This document shows positions 23,012 to 32,831 of a stretch of DNA of 64,000 nucleotides, piece after piece (positions within the stretch are counted from its first letter, which is position 1; every line of letters starts with the position of its first letter). Location of the stretch: positions 3,658,001 to 3,722,000 of the forward strand of contig NZ_LT906468.1 of NCBI RefSeq assembly GCF_900187125.1, given 5' to 3'. Below the pieces are notes generated by a model that searched no databases, was not told where the DNA came from, and saw nothing but the letters and a program-made list of their open reading frames with translations. The position numbers and the translations under genes were made by a program. Source of the stretch: Sphingobacterium mizutaii. GTDB lineage: Bacteria > Bacteroidota > Bacteroidia > Sphingobacteriales > Sphingobacteriaceae.

Positions 23012-25615
23012 ATGGCTAAATTAAATACATTTAAAAACGGTAGTGGTAGCACTGGGACTAAGAAGACGAAGAACACTACTATTTCATATCAAAAAAGAGC
23101 AAAAACCAAGTCTTTTGATCAATTCAACTTTTCTGAAGGTCAAAGAAAGGCTCTCAAAATATTAGGCCTATTCCTGCTATTGCTCGCTGGCCTATTCACT
23201 GTTGCTTTTGTTTCCTATTTGTTCACTTGGCAGTCTGACCAAAGCTACATCGCCCAAAGCAATGGCGGATGGAGCACTTTAATGCAAACAACAGACGAAA
23301 TCCACGATGAAACCATAGAAACACCGATCGTTCAAAACAAACTCGGAAAGTTCGGTGCCCTTCTAGCCAACCAATTCATGTATGAGTGGTTCGGAGTTGC
23401 TTCCTTCCTCTTTATTTTGGTCTTATTTGTTATCGGATACAAATTCCTGTACAAAAGATCCATCCTTCCAGTATGGAAAACAGTGATCTATTCGCTGGTT
23501 GCCATTATCCTTTTGTCGATTACACTTGGCTTTGCCCAAGATTTTATATCCAATACCCCACATATCCTAGAAGGTAAATTCGGTTTTTGGACCAATCAGA
23601 TCCTGAAAAACCAAATTGGAACCGTAGGAACAGGTGGATTGCTGGTCTTTATTTTCTTGACCGCATTAGTGTTGTTGTACAATTACGATTTAAGGTTCTC
23701 TTTCCAATCTTCTAAAAAACAATTGGAAGACGAGGATGAAGAATTTGAAGAGGATGACCAAAACTACAGTACGGTCAACAACAAGATCAAGACAAATACC
23801 CAGCAAAATATCGCAACAGATACTTATGCTGTTCCCGATGAAGAAGAGGATGAAATCGGCAGTGTAGAATTCACGAGCAATAAAGAAGAAGAAACTCCAG
23901 TTTCGCTTCCTTTGAACGTAAATGCAATCAAGCCAAACACTAACTTCGTGGAGAACCAACAGAAGGAAATCGAACTCAGTATCGAACCTCCTCCTGCCCC
24001 AGCAAAGAAAACTGAAGAAGCTGCTGAACCCGCATTAACGGTGGAAAGAGTCATTGAAGAAAAACCGATCTCTGCCAATGACTTAGTGGAGAAATTTGGA
24101 GAATATGACCCTAAACTAGACCTTTCAGGCTATCAATATCCTGGATTAGATCTATTGAAAGATTATGGTTCTGGCAAAATCACCATCAACCAACAAGAAC
24201 TCGAAGCCAATAAAAATAGAATTGTAGAGACCCTGAGGAACTACAGCATTGAAATCGAACATATCAAGGCTACCATCGGTCCAACGGTGACTCTGTACGA
24301 GATTATCCCGAAACCAGGGGTCCGTATTTCTAAGATCAAGAATTTGGAAGATGATATTGCCCTTAGCTTAGCGGCTTTAGGTATCCGTATCATTGCGCCA
24401 ATGCCGGGTAAAGGAACCATTGGTATCGAGGTACCAAGCTCAACTCCTGAAATGGTTTCAATGCGCTCTATCCTGACAACCGAGAAATTCCAGAAGTCGG
24501 ATATGGACTTACCTATTGCTTTAGGAAAAACTATCTCCAATGAGGTATATATTGCCGATTTGGCTAAAATGCCACACTTATTGGTAGCGGGTGCTACAGG
24601 TCAGGGTAAATCGGTTGGTATCAACGCCATCTTAACTTCCCTGCTTTACAAAAAACACCCAGCAGAGTTAAAGTTTGTCCTTGTCGACCCTAAGAAGGTA
24701 GAGTTATCCTTATTCAAGAAAATCGAAAGACATTTCTTGGCAAAACTGCCTAATGAGGATGAACCTATCATTACCGATACGAAAAAAGTAATCAACACCT
24801 TAAATTCACTTTGTATTGAGATGGATCAACGTTATGATCTATTAAAAAATGCTCAGGTAAGGAATTTGAAGGAATATAATGCAAAATTTATCAATCGTCG
24901 ATTAAACCCTGAGGAGGGTCATCGATTCTTACCATTTATAGTTCTTATAATTGATGAGTTTGCCGATTTGATCATGACAGCCGGTAAGGAGGTAGAAACA
25001 CCTATCGCTCGTCTTGCTCAGTTAGCCCGTGCCGTAGGTATCCACTTGGTCATTGCAACCCAAAGACCTTCCGTGAATATCATTACAGGTACGATCAAAG
25101 CTAACTTCCCAGCTCGACTTGCATTTAGGGTACTTTCGAAAACCGACTCAAGGACCATCTTGGATAGTGGCGGTGCAGACCAATTGATTGGTCGTGGTGA
25201 CATGTTGCTTGCAACAGGTAGTGACCTAATCCGTATCCAGTGTGCCTTTGTCGATACCCCTGAGGTCGATCAGATTTCTGATTTCATCGGATCCCAACGT
25301 GGTTATCCATCTGCCCACCTATTGCCAGAGTACATTGATGAAAATGGTGAAGGTTCAGGTTTATCGGATTTCGACTTGTCCGACAGAGATCAGTTGTTTG
25401 AAGAAGCTGCAAGGCTGATCGTTATGCATCAACAAGGCTCAACATCATTGATTCAGCGCAAGTTAAAATTAGGTTACAACCGCGCTGGTAGAATCATCGA
25501 TCAATTGGAAGCTGCAGGTATTGTAGGTCCTTTTGAAGGTAGTAAAGCACGCGAGGTGCTCTATCCAGATGAATACTCATTGGAACAATATTTGGAAACA
25601 TTAAGAAAAGATTAA
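23012..25615 (+). CDS. ftsK: DNA translocase FtsK/SpoIIIE
   Basis: ATP-driven DNA pump at the division septum for chromosome segregation. The 867-residue protein has four N-terminal helices (about 50-70, 123-143, 155-175, 205-225), an acidic Pro/Glu-rich linker (235-350), the alpha domain (about 360-450), the beta RecA-like motor with Walker A GATGQGKS (about 526-534) and Walker B VLIIDEFAD (about 645-652), and a C-terminal gamma winged-helix domain (about 795-867, LIVMHQQGSTSLIQRKLKLGYNRAGRIIDQLE) that reads KOPS-like polarity sites. Complete and intact. The LolA-like gene follows after 3 bp. Confidence 0.96.
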   Translation: MAKLNTFKNGSGSTGTKKTKNTTISYQKRAKTKSFDQFNFSEGQRKALKILGLFLLLLAGLFTVAFVSYLFTWQSDQSYIAQSNGGWSTLMQTTDEIHDETIETPIVQNKLGKFGALLANQFMYEWFGVASFLFILVLFVIGYKFLYKRSILPVWKTVIYSLVAIILLSITLGFAQDFISNTPHILEGKFGFWTNQILKNQIGTVGTGGLLVFIFLTALVLLYNYDLRFSFQSSKKQLEDEDEEFEEDDQNYSTVNNKIKTNTQQNIATDTYAVPDEEEDEIGSVEFTSNKEEETPVSLPLNVNAIKPNTNFVENQQKEIELSIEPPPAPAKKTEEAAEPALTVERVIEEKPISANDLVEKFGEYDPKLDLSGYQYPGLDLLKDYGSGKITINQQELEANKNRIVETLRNYSIEIEHIKATIGPTVTLYEIIPKPGVRISKIKNLEDDIALSLAALGIRIIAPMPGKGTIGIEVPSSTPEMVSMRSILTTEKFQKSDMDLPIALGKTISNEVYIADLAKMPHLLVAGATGQGKSVGINAILTSLLYKKHPAELKFVLVDPKKVELSLFKKIERHFLAKLPNEDEPIITDTKKVINTLNSLCIEMDQRYDLLKNAQVRNLKEYNAKFINRRLNPEEGHRFLPFIVLIIDEFADLIMTAGKEVETPIARLAQLARAVGIHLVIATQRPSVNIITGTIKANFPARLAFRVLSKTDSRTILDSGGADQLIGRGDMLLATGSDLIRIQCAFVDTPEVDQISDFIGSQRGYPSAHLLPEYIDENGEGSGLSDFDLSDRDQLFEEAARLIVMHQQGSTSLIQRKLKLGYNRAGRIIDQLEAAGIVGPFEGSKAREVLYPDEYSLEQYLETLRKD

Positions 25616-25618
25616 TTA

Positions 25619-26263
25619 ATGATGATGAGATTTATGTATGTATTTGTTGCCCTTTTCAGTGCAACATTAGCGTTCGGACAAAATGGTTCAGCCAAGAAAA
25701 TCTTGGATGAAGTGTCCCAAAAATACGATGGTTACAAAACCATCCAGTCTGAATTTACTTTTAAAGCCACTCAAGCTAATGGTGAGAATTATACCGATAA
25801 AGGAAAGCTGTTCTTGAACAAACCTTCCAATCAGTATAAGATTTCATTAGCAGCACAGGATCTGATATCCGATGGCAAATCCACTTGGTCTGTTCTTAAA
25901 GAAGATAAAGAAGTTCAGGTCTCTGAAGCTGATAACTCAGGACAAGCCATTGGACCCAACAATATTTTCACCTTCTACAAATCAGGATATAAATTCGGAA
26001 GTTCCTCCAATCAGTCGGATGCTGCGGCAGGAAAACTGACTGCAATCGACTTGACTCCTGAAGATGCAAAAAGCAACTATTCAAAGATCCAGGTTCGCAT
26101 CAACAAGAACAAACACATCCATGATGTAACCATCTTTGACAAATCTGGTGCAAAATATACATATACCATCAATGGACTTTATGTCAACAGCCCTATTGCT
26201 AGCTCAACTTTCCAATTCAACAAAGGAAATTACCCAGGCTTTGAAGTGGTAGATTTACGTTAA
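25619..26263 (+). CDS. LolA-like outer-membrane lipoprotein carrier
   Basis: Periplasmic carrier for lipoproteins. The 214-residue protein has a signal peptide (about 1-22, ALAFGQ) and the LolA fold: KKILDEVSQKYDGYKTIQSEFTFKAT at the N-terminus, GKLFLNKPSNQYKISLAAQDLISDGKSTWSVLKEDKEVQV, then NNIFTFYKSGYKF. Three nearby Met codons at the start make its exact first residue uncertain by a few positions. ftsK-lolA adjacency is conserved widely, and here only 3 bp separate them, so they are co-transcribed. Confidence 0.88.
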   Translation: MMMRFMYVFVALFSATLAFGQNGSAKKILDEVSQKYDGYKTIQSEFTFKATQANGENYTDKGKLFLNKPSNQYKISLAAQDLISDGKSTWSVLKEDKEVQVSEADNSGQAIGPNNIFTFYKSGYKFGSSSNQSDAAAGKLTAIDLTPEDAKSNYSKIQVRINKNKHIHDVTIFDKSGAKYTYTINGLYVNSPIASSTFQFNKGNYPGFEVVDLR

Positions 26264-26285
26264 GAAACCAAACATTTCATATAAT

Positions 26286-26322
26286 AAAAAGGCGAGTCAA
26301 CCCAAAGTTGCTCGCCTTTTTG
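26286..26322 (+). terminator. Intrinsic terminator after ftsK-lolA
   Basis: AAAAAGGCGAG and CTCGCCTTTTT pair, with an inner CAAC/GTTG extension. A T run follows. Confidence 0.9.
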
Positions 26323-26350
26323 ATACCGATGGTTTTTAAGTCCCTAAATA

Positions 26351-26378
26351 AAAAAGCCTCTTAGTCGAGGCCCTTTTA
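26351..26378 (-). terminator. Intrinsic terminator after the rhamnose operon
   Basis: GCCTC-TTAGTC-GAGGC hairpin. On the minus strand it is followed by a T run (TTTTTTATTTAG). Confidence 0.8.
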
Positions 26379-26413
26379 TACTTATTCTAAAAAAATATAA
26401 TGAAAATTCTAAT

Positions 26414-27769
26414 CTATGCCCTGAAAAAGCGAAGCTCAATCAGGTCGTTTGGCACTGGCAATGAATTCCAATGCTCATGTATCGCCAAGGCTGCCCCTAC
26501 AGCTGTAGCTTGTGCCATGGATGCGGCATAAACCTCCACCTCCGGATACTCCTTCGCCAATAGGTTCATATAGATCGAATTCTTACTGAATCCACCATCC
26601 ACAAACACCCTACTGATCTTTCCTTCATTCATGATCAAATTGGTCGATCGCACCTGCGCCTTGACCAAATGCAACATAAAGGAGTGATAAGCTTCTTTAA
26701 AGTCCTTAAACTGGCTTAAATCCAGTTTTGAGAAAGCATCCAACTCATCAGATAGCTCCTCGGTTTGTAAAGCCTTGATCAAGTCCCAATCAATCTCCAT
26801 ATTCCTGAACTTGGCAGTGGTTACACCGAAATGATCAGCTATCCGCTTCGATTGCACATCATGTTCATGACCTGCAAATAAACGCGAAGCTTTGACAGGA
26901 TCACCCGCATAGGACAGGTAAAACAAACAGTCCTGTTCCAGCTCAGATTTAGTCAGTGGACTATGGTTGAATGGATTCAACGAGATGCACCAAGTTCCGG
27001 TAGAAATCAGCACAAATGGCTCGTGGAAATTCAATAAATACGGTATCAAAGCCGATGAACTATCATGAAGACCAGAACCGATCAGGAAGGTACTCCCCGG
27101 AAAATTCGCCGAAAACACCTCATCCGCTTGCACAACCGGCGCCAACTTTTTATCAACGCCATTATCTTTCACCCATTGGTGATAATCCTGCTTATTGTAG
27201 TCCCATAATGCTGTATGGCAACCTATGCTGGTTTTATCCGAATAAAGCTTTCCAGACAGCAAAAAACTAAGGTATTGCGGGAGATGAAGCGCACAATGGA
27301 TTTCATCGAATACCTTCGGCCTTTCTTTTTTCACTCGAAACAATTGCAGACCTGAATTCAGGCTTCCTAAATCCGGAGATGCAGTATCCAAACTGAATTT
27401 TTCCAATCCTCCATAATGATTATGGAGTTCATCTTTCAGTTCCTGCGGATATTCCTTCAGGTAATTGTACAGAGGAGTCAAAGGCTGTCCATCCTCTCGG
27501 ATCAGCACAAAACTGGCTCCATAAGCCGTAAAATTGATTGCTTTGACTTCAAATTCCGTTTTACGGAAAATCTCATGCAAGGAGTCAAATACGGACAACC
27601 TTAAACTCTCAATATTTTCACAAGGATCCCCATCCTCATCTACCGTTTCCAAAAAGCGCGCTGACTTCTCAAAAACGATCTGATAATGTTCATCAAACAA
27701 GAACAACTTTTTGTTCGTTTTGCCAACATCAAAAATGGCAACAACAGGTATACGTTCTTTTTGTCCCAT
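26414..27769 (-). CDS. rhaB: FGGY-family carbohydrate kinase, probable rhamnulokinase
   Basis: Phosphorylates a ketose, here probably L-rhamnulose, in the cytoplasm. The 451 residues have the FGGY actin-like fold: AIFDVGKTNKKLFLFDEHY (first phosphate loop, DxGKTxxK variant seen in Bacteroidota sugar kinases), LIGSGLHDSSSALIPYL, ISTGTWCISLNPF and RVFVDGGFSKNSIYMNLLA (second phosphate region). It is the last gene of a four-gene minus-strand operon with isomerase, aldolase/dehydrogenase and transporter of L-rhamnose. The isomerase gene ends 8 bp upstream. The substrate is inferred from context; fuculose is the main alternative. Confidence 0.82.
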   Translation of the reverse strand: MGQKERIPVVAIFDVGKTNKKLFLFDEHYQIVFEKSARFLETVDEDGDPCENIESLRLSVFDSLHEIFRKTEFEVKAINFTAYGASFVLIREDGQPLTPLYNYLKEYPQELKDELHNHYGGLEKFSLDTASPDLGSLNSGLQLFRVKKERPKVFDEIHCALHLPQYLSFLLSGKLYSDKTSIGCHTALWDYNKQDYHQWVKDNGVDKKLAPVVQADEVFSANFPGSTFLIGSGLHDSSSALIPYLLNFHEPFVLISTGTWCISLNPFNHSPLTKSELEQDCLFYLSYAGDPVKASRLFAGHEHDVQSKRIADHFGVTTAKFRNMEIDWDLIKALQTEELSDELDAFSKLDLSQFKDFKEAYHSFMLHLVKAQVRSTNLIMNEGKISRVFVDGGFSKNSIYMNLLAKEYPEVEVYAASMAQATAVGAALAIHEHWNSLPVPNDLIELRFFRA

Positions 27770-27777
27770 TCTATATG

Positions 27778-29052
27778 CTATAATCCAGTTGCTACCGAGT
27801 TTTCACCTCTTTCTTTTACCAATTGCGTCCTAACGTTTAATTCATCAAACAGTTGCAAAGGATCCAAAGCTGCTCCAGCCCTTAATCTTGCCTCCGCTAC
27901 GATCGGACGAACATCCGTGCGAAATGCATCTTGCAATATATTCTGTGCTTTTACGATATCATTGTTTTGTTGAGCTTCTTTCAATGCCTTACGATCCACC
28001 AATAGTGCCTGCGCATAGGCAATCATAATTGCCTCAACGGATTGCAATAAATCAACCAATGGATCTTTCAGGTTATGCGAAGCATCGATCATCCAACCCA
28101 AATCACTGGCATGGTCCATACCTCGGGCATCCATTCCCTCCACCAATTCATTGAAGATCAAAAACAGTTGGTAAGGCTTAATTGCTCCGGCCGTAAGGTC
28201 ATCGTCAGCATATTTACTGTCATTGAAATGGAAACCACCTAACTTTCCTTCCATCAGCAATAAAGAAACAATCTGCTCTATATTCGCATTAGGGAGATGA
28301 TGTCCCAGATCAACCAGTGTAAATGCCTTAGGCCCCAATTTACTGGCCAATAACAAGGATTGCCCCCAATCTCCAATGGTCATAGAATAAAAGAAGGGTT
28401 CAAAAGCTTTATACTCTACAAATAGCTTCCAATCTTCTGGTAGATGGGCATAGATTTCCTTCAGGCTTTCTAAAGTATGCTGAAAAGCTTCCCGAAAATT
28501 CAATTGACCTGGAAAGGAAGAACCATCCGCCAACCAAACGGTCAACGCTTTTGATCCCAAGGCTATACCATGATCGATGACTTCTTTATTATGCTCCACC
28601 GCCTGTCTCCTGACCTTCGGATCCACATGATGCAAAGAACCATGCTTATAGCTTAATTCCTGATCCTTCTGGTCCTGAAAAGTATTGGAGTTTACCGCAT
28701 CAAATTTCAAATCAAAAGAAGCCGCCAAATCCTTGATCTTTTGGGAATCTTTAGGGATATCCCAAGGGATATGCAATGAAATGGCACCACTCGACCTGTT
28801 TAAGGCATGCAATAAACCTACATCTTCAATCTTTTCTTCTAAAGTTCCAGGCTCACCCTTACCTGTAAATCGACCGAAACGAGTACCCCCCGTTCCCAAT
28901 GCCCAACTCGGTATGGCGATCTGAAACTTTTCCAACTTCGATACAATAGCTTCAATCCCTTGAATATCTTCTTTCAGAAATTGGAAAGCACGCTGATGCC
29001 TACTTTCCAATCTCTTATTGTGTATTTCAATCTGTTCTTTCGCAATTCTCAT
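27778..29052 (-). CDS. rhaI: L-rhamnose isomerase, RhaI type
   Basis: Converts L-rhamnose to L-rhamnulose. The 424-residue protein is a TIM-barrel sugar isomerase of the RhaI/Pseudomonas type rather than the E. coli RhaA type. Metal-binding motifs are ALTVWLADGSSFPGQ, LFVEYKAFEPFFYSM, LVDLGHHLPNANIEQIVS, GFHFNDSKYADDDL and MIDASHNLKDP, with conserved Glu/Asp/His ligands. It lies between the aldolase/dehydrogenase and kinase genes, which supports the assignment. Some members act on other aldoses. Confidence 0.88.
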   Translation of the reverse strand: MRIAKEQIEIHNKRLESRHQRAFQFLKEDIQGIEAIVSKLEKFQIAIPSWALGTGGTRFGRFTGKGEPGTLEEKIEDVGLLHALNRSSGAISLHIPWDIPKDSQKIKDLAASFDLKFDAVNSNTFQDQKDQELSYKHGSLHHVDPKVRRQAVEHNKEVIDHGIALGSKALTVWLADGSSFPGQLNFREAFQHTLESLKEIYAHLPEDWKLFVEYKAFEPFFYSMTIGDWGQSLLLASKLGPKAFTLVDLGHHLPNANIEQIVSLLLMEGKLGGFHFNDSKYADDDLTAGAIKPYQLFLIFNELVEGMDARGMDHASDLGWMIDASHNLKDPLVDLLQSVEAIMIAYAQALLVDRKALKEAQQNNDIVKAQNILQDAFRTDVRPIVAEARLRAGAALDPLQLFDELNVRTQLVKERGENSVATGL

Positions 29053-29082
29053 CGTATCTGCTTTATATTTTGGATAGGGCTC

Positions 29083-31191
29083 TTACCTCACAAAAGCCAT
29101 CGCAACGCCACCATCCACATTCAATACATTCCCGGTTGACTTGTTCAACAATCCTCCAACAAAGGCAAAACATGCATTGGCAATATCTTCAGGAAGGATA
29201 ACCTCATTCAACAAGGTACGTTTGGCATAGAATGCCGGCAATTCTTCCACAGAGATGCCATAGGCTTTTGCTCTTCCCTCAGCCCATCCTCCAGCCCAGA
29301 TATTACTATCTGAAATAACCGCATCTGGATTAACCACGTTCACCCTGATCTTATCCGGACCTAACTCCGCAGCATTTAATCGGCTAAGGTGTAACTGACT
29401 GGCTTTCGCACTGCCGTATCCGGCATTATTAGGGCCGCTCACCAATGCATTCTTACTAACTATATTGAGAATATCACCACCTACTCCTTGCGACTTCATA
29501 ACGCGTACTGCTTGTTGGGTGACATAAAACTGTCCTTTCACCAAAACATCGTATAAAAGGTCAAGATCTTTTTCGGTATGATCTTCAATAGTTTTTGAAA
29601 TAGAAAGACCTGCATTGTTTACCACGATATCAATACCCGCATAATTCAAACATGCTTTTTCAAATGCGACTTTGATCTGCTCTTCATTGGTTACATCTAA
29701 AGGTACAGATACTACATTGTCATTTCCAAAGGCAGCCTCAAATTCTTTTTTAGCACCAGCCAATCGTTCCGCATTCAGGTCATTCAACACGATAACCGCT
29801 CCTTCTTCTGCAAATTTCTTGGCGATAGCCTTACCTATTCCGCCTGCACTACCTGTTACCAAGGCAATTCTTCCCGATAAGGCCTTTGGTTTTGGCATAC
29901 GCTGTAATTTCGCTTCTTCCAACAACCAGTATTCAATATTGAAGGCCTCTTGCCTAGGCAAGGAAGTATATTCACTTACAGCCTCCGAACCTTTCATGAC
30001 ATTGATCGCATTGGTATAGAACTCAGCTGCTACCCTTGCCGTCTGTTTGTCCTTAGCAAAGGCAAACATCCCAATTCCAGGATAAATAATGATCACCGGA
30101 TTTCTATCCCTGATCGCAGGGCTATTCGGATGTTTACAGGACTCATAATATTCTGTATACATCGCTCTATAATCCTCAAACAAAGGCGCAAGTTTCTCCT
30201 TCAGTGCATTTACATCACTCAAGTCTTCCTCTTTGTCCAAGTTCAGGATCAAGGGCTGTATTTTAGTTCTCAAGAAATGATCCGGACAGCTGGTACCTAA
30301 TGGCGCCAATTTCTCCAGATCATTGGAGTTAATATATTCCAGTACACGGTGGTCATCTGTAAAATGACCAATCATGTGGCGTTCACTGGAACAAAACCCT
30401 CTTAAAATAGGTGCTATTTTAGCTGCCTGTACTTGTCTTCCTTTAGGATCCAGACTTTCCACTTTCTGACCGCCGAAAATCGCCCTGTTCTTACCATAGT
30501 TTTCTTCAAGGTAATTCGCACATGCCTCAATCACATCCAAAGAATTGATATAGCAATCCTTGGCATTATCGCCCCAAGTAAATAGACCATGGGAACCCAA
30601 CATGATACCACGGATACCAGGATTTTCCTCAAGACATTCACGCAATTGCAGACCAAGGTCGAAGCCTGGTTTTTGCCAATCAACCCAACCAATGGTCCCG
30701 TTGAAAAGCTCTTGCGTAATCTTCTTGCCATCCTTTGCCGCTGCTATAGCAATCGCTGCATCGGGGTGAAGGTGGTCAATATGTTTGAATGGTAAAAATC
30801 CATGTAAAGGGGTATCGATCGAAGGCGCTTTCGAAGCCAGATCAAAGATACAGTGGTTGAACAGTTCAACCATCTCGTCCTCATGTTCTATCCCTCGATA
30901 AACTTTTTCAAGATCCCGAAGCCTATCTACATATAAAGCAGCTAGGCCTGACTTCTTCAATGTCCCTATATCCCCTCCCGAACCTTTGATCCACATTACC
31001 TCTACCTCCTCACCTGTCAAGGGGTCCTTGTCCATTACTTTGCAAGAGGTATTCCCTCCGCCGTAATTGGTAATCCTTAAATCCGATCCTAAAATGTTAG
31101 AACGGTATAATAACAGAGCTACCTCATCACCCGCAAGCTGTTGAGCGTACTCATCGTCCCATAAATAATTAACGTGTTTGTATGTTCTCAC
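29083..31191 (-). CDS. rhaEW: Bifunctional L-rhamnulose-1-phosphate aldolase / L-lactaldehyde dehydrogenase
   Basis: A 702-residue fusion. The N-terminal class II (zinc) aldolase domain (about 20-400) has NYGGGNTSCKV, IKGSGGDIGTL and PLHGFLPFKHIDHLHPDA with the metal His cluster. The C-terminal short-chain dehydrogenase (about 430-702) has the NAD-binding GSAGGIGKAIA, the NNAG motif and catalytic YGSAK. It cleaves rhamnulose-1-phosphate to DHAP and lactaldehyde and then oxidises the lactaldehyde, as known for B. subtilis RhaEW (YuxG). It lies between rhaT and rhaI, all on one strand with short gaps. Confidence 0.9.
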   Translation of the reverse strand: MRTYKHVNYLWDDEYAQQLAGDEVALLLYRSNILGSDLRITNYGGGNTSCKVMDKDPLTGEEVEVMWIKGSGGDIGTLKKSGLAALYVDRLRDLEKVYRGIEHEDEMVELFNHCIFDLASKAPSIDTPLHGFLPFKHIDHLHPDAAIAIAAAKDGKKITQELFNGTIGWVDWQKPGFDLGLQLRECLEENPGIRGIMLGSHGLFTWGDNAKDCYINSLDVIEACANYLEENYGKNRAIFGGQKVESLDPKGRQVQAAKIAPILRGFCSSERHMIGHFTDDHRVLEYINSNDLEKLAPLGTSCPDHFLRTKIQPLILNLDKEEDLSDVNALKEKLAPLFEDYRAMYTEYYESCKHPNSPAIRDRNPVIIIYPGIGMFAFAKDKQTARVAAEFYTNAINVMKGSEAVSEYTSLPRQEAFNIEYWLLEEAKLQRMPKPKALSGRIALVTGSAGGIGKAIAKKFAEEGAVIVLNDLNAERLAGAKKEFEAAFGNDNVVSVPLDVTNEEQIKVAFEKACLNYAGIDIVVNNAGLSISKTIEDHTEKDLDLLYDVLVKGQFYVTQQAVRVMKSQGVGGDILNIVSKNALVSGPNNAGYGSAKASQLHLSRLNAAELGPDKIRVNVVNPDAVISDSNIWAGGWAEGRAKAYGISVEELPAFYAKRTLLNEVILPEDIANACFAFVGGLLNKSTGNVLNVDGGVAMAFVR

Positions 31192-31211
31192 AGTTATATG
31201 TATTTAGTTTA

Positions 31212-32285
31212 TTATTCTAATGTTTTCGCAAATCCCACTATGCATATCGATAAAATGATAGTGGCTATTCCAGCGATTATCGCTGTATATGTTGGTTTAC
31301 TGACACCTTTCCATTCCTTCAAGGCAATTCCCCAGGCATTCGAAATCAAGATAATAAATGCCATGTGCAATATCCAGGAACTCGCCCCATTGCCCAACCT
31401 ACTCTCACCCATGCCATAGAAAAAGAACTGTAGGTACCATGTTGTGCCTGCTATGGCGCAGAGCAAAAAGTTCTTTCCTAATGGAACATTCTTTTTCGTA
31501 TAATCTACAAACGAATGGTTCTTGATCAATAGGTACAGGCACCATAAAAAATTCGTAGTAAATCCGCCCCAAAGGATAACGATATAGGTCACATTGTTTT
31601 GATACAAAAACTCACCTTGCCCCGGATTGGCAGACTTCCATAAATTATTGGCGACCTCTGCCATAGGTTTGCCCGATTCTATCCCAAAATTAAAACAGGC
31701 ACTCAACACCCCAGATACTATAGCGACTACAATCCCCAGCCCAAAATTATAATCCGCTTTAGCCTCCGATGCCAAGGCACCCAAACTCCTCTCCTTCAAT
31801 ACACCGGCCTTCCCACATAAATAAATCCCAACCACACAGACCAATAAGCCTACCATCACACATATCCCTGCATTCTCCGTAAAGAAGTAATCAATACCAT
31901 GTTTCCCATCAGTCTTATTGAAAAAATAATAGATCGCAGGCATCAATGATCCAAAAACCATACTAAGCCCCAGTATCACACTACTCCCCAGGGAAACCCC
32001 TAAATATCTCACTCCCAAACCGTATGTCAAGCCTCCTATTCCCCACAATATCCCAAACAGAAATGTATATCCCAAAATGCTGCTTCCTGTATCGTTGATA
32101 ATATTCCAAAAATTAGGGATGGTCAACCATGCTGCAATCGGCGGAACAATGATCCAGGAAAACAAACCACCTAAAATCCACATAGCCTCCCAAGACCAGC
32201 CTTTTACTTTCTTAAACGGAACGTAAAAACTTCCAGACGCAAAGCCACCAATAAAATGAAATATTACTCCTGCAATTGCATTCAT
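31212..32285 (-). CDS. rhaT: L-rhamnose/H+ symporter
   Basis: Inner-membrane importer of 357 residues with about 10 helices of the drug/metabolite transporter superfamily. RhaT signatures are GVIFHFIGGFASGSFYVPFKKVKGWSWEAMWILGG at the N-terminus, GLTYGLGVRYLGVSLGSSVILGLSMVFGSLMPA and NFGIESGKPM. It is the promoter-proximal gene of the operon; the three catabolic genes follow within 20-30 bp gaps. No AraC- or LacI-type regulator is adjacent in this window, so control must come from elsewhere. Confidence 0.92.
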   Translation of the reverse strand: MNAIAGVIFHFIGGFASGSFYVPFKKVKGWSWEAMWILGGLFSWIIVPPIAAWLTIPNFWNIINDTGSSILGYTFLFGILWGIGGLTYGLGVRYLGVSLGSSVILGLSMVFGSLMPAIYYFFNKTDGKHGIDYFFTENAGICVMVGLLVCVVGIYLCGKAGVLKERSLGALASEAKADYNFGLGIVVAIVSGVLSACFNFGIESGKPMAEVANNLWKSANPGQGEFLYQNNVTYIVILWGGFTTNFLWCLYLLIKNHSFVDYTKKNVPLGKNFLLCAIAGTTWYLQFFFYGMGESRLGNGASSWILHMAFIILISNAWGIALKEWKGVSKPTYTAIIAGIATIILSICIVGFAKTLE

Positions 32286-32539
32286 ACGTGATCAAAAAGT
32301 GATTTAGGTTTTTTAAGTTATTTCGAAGATATTTTAATTCTTTCATTCAACTGTTATGCACTGTCATGCTGTTGGTAATTTAGACATAAGGCATTAGATA
32401 ATTGAACCAGGATTCAAGGGATTCGGGGTTCGACTCCGCTCACCCACCAGATGGACCAAGATCATTGTCCCGATGGTCGAGCGAAGTCGAGACCCGGCAC
32501 AGAATTAGAAATTCCCTGAGAGGGATTCAGAGCAACGCG

Positions 32540-32694
32540 AAGAATCTATTTCCTTTTTTTTGCGGAATATATCATTGCGAATCGCAAGATGAGCAAACTA
32601 TTTCTATTAAATTTTGCAGGAATTAATGGGATTTATTCAGCCTGAAAGCTGACATTCTTTTTGAAAATATGCAGCGAGCGTATTGCATACGCCC
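32540..32694 (+). repeat. Dispersed intergenic repeat, copy A
   Basis: Positions 32588-32646 are identical, in inverted orientation, to 38644-38702 (59 of 59 bases). Similarity extends on both sides, through CATTGCGAATCG on the left and the GCATACGCCC motif on the right. It lies in the 546-bp gap between rhaT and scoB, which otherwise holds a second short repeat with GACTTCGCTCGACC-like halves (32425-32495) and the scoB terminator. No gene is seen in this gap. Confidence 0.9.
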
Positions 32695-32740
32695 AGCACA
32701 TGCATTTGAACATTTACCCCTCTTTTTCTAAAGCATCCAA

Positions 32741-32789
32741 AAAAAAATAGACACAAGACCTTAGCCCCCTGAACGGTCTAAGGTCTTGT
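32741..32789 (-). terminator. Intrinsic terminator after scoB
   Basis: A perfect 12-bp stem ACAAGACCTTAG (32753-32764)/CTAAGGTCTTGT (32778-32789) with a 13-base loop. On the minus strand it is followed after a few bases by nine T. Confidence 0.75.
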
Positions 32790-32831
32790 ATCTATTGTCT
32801 TATGTCTTAGAAGAAAGTCTATGACATTCTT

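Noticed and set aside
32425-32451. tRNA-like 3' end (GGTTCGACTCC ... CCACCA)
   Set aside because: The T-stem does not pair (CGGGG against CCGCT), no anticodon or D arm lies upstream, and the sequence matches a dispersed repeat with GACTTCGCTCGACC-like halves seen just downstream.
32402-32626. Small plus-strand open frame upstream of rhaT
   Set aside because: It spans two repeat units and has no ribosome-binding context or family resemblance.
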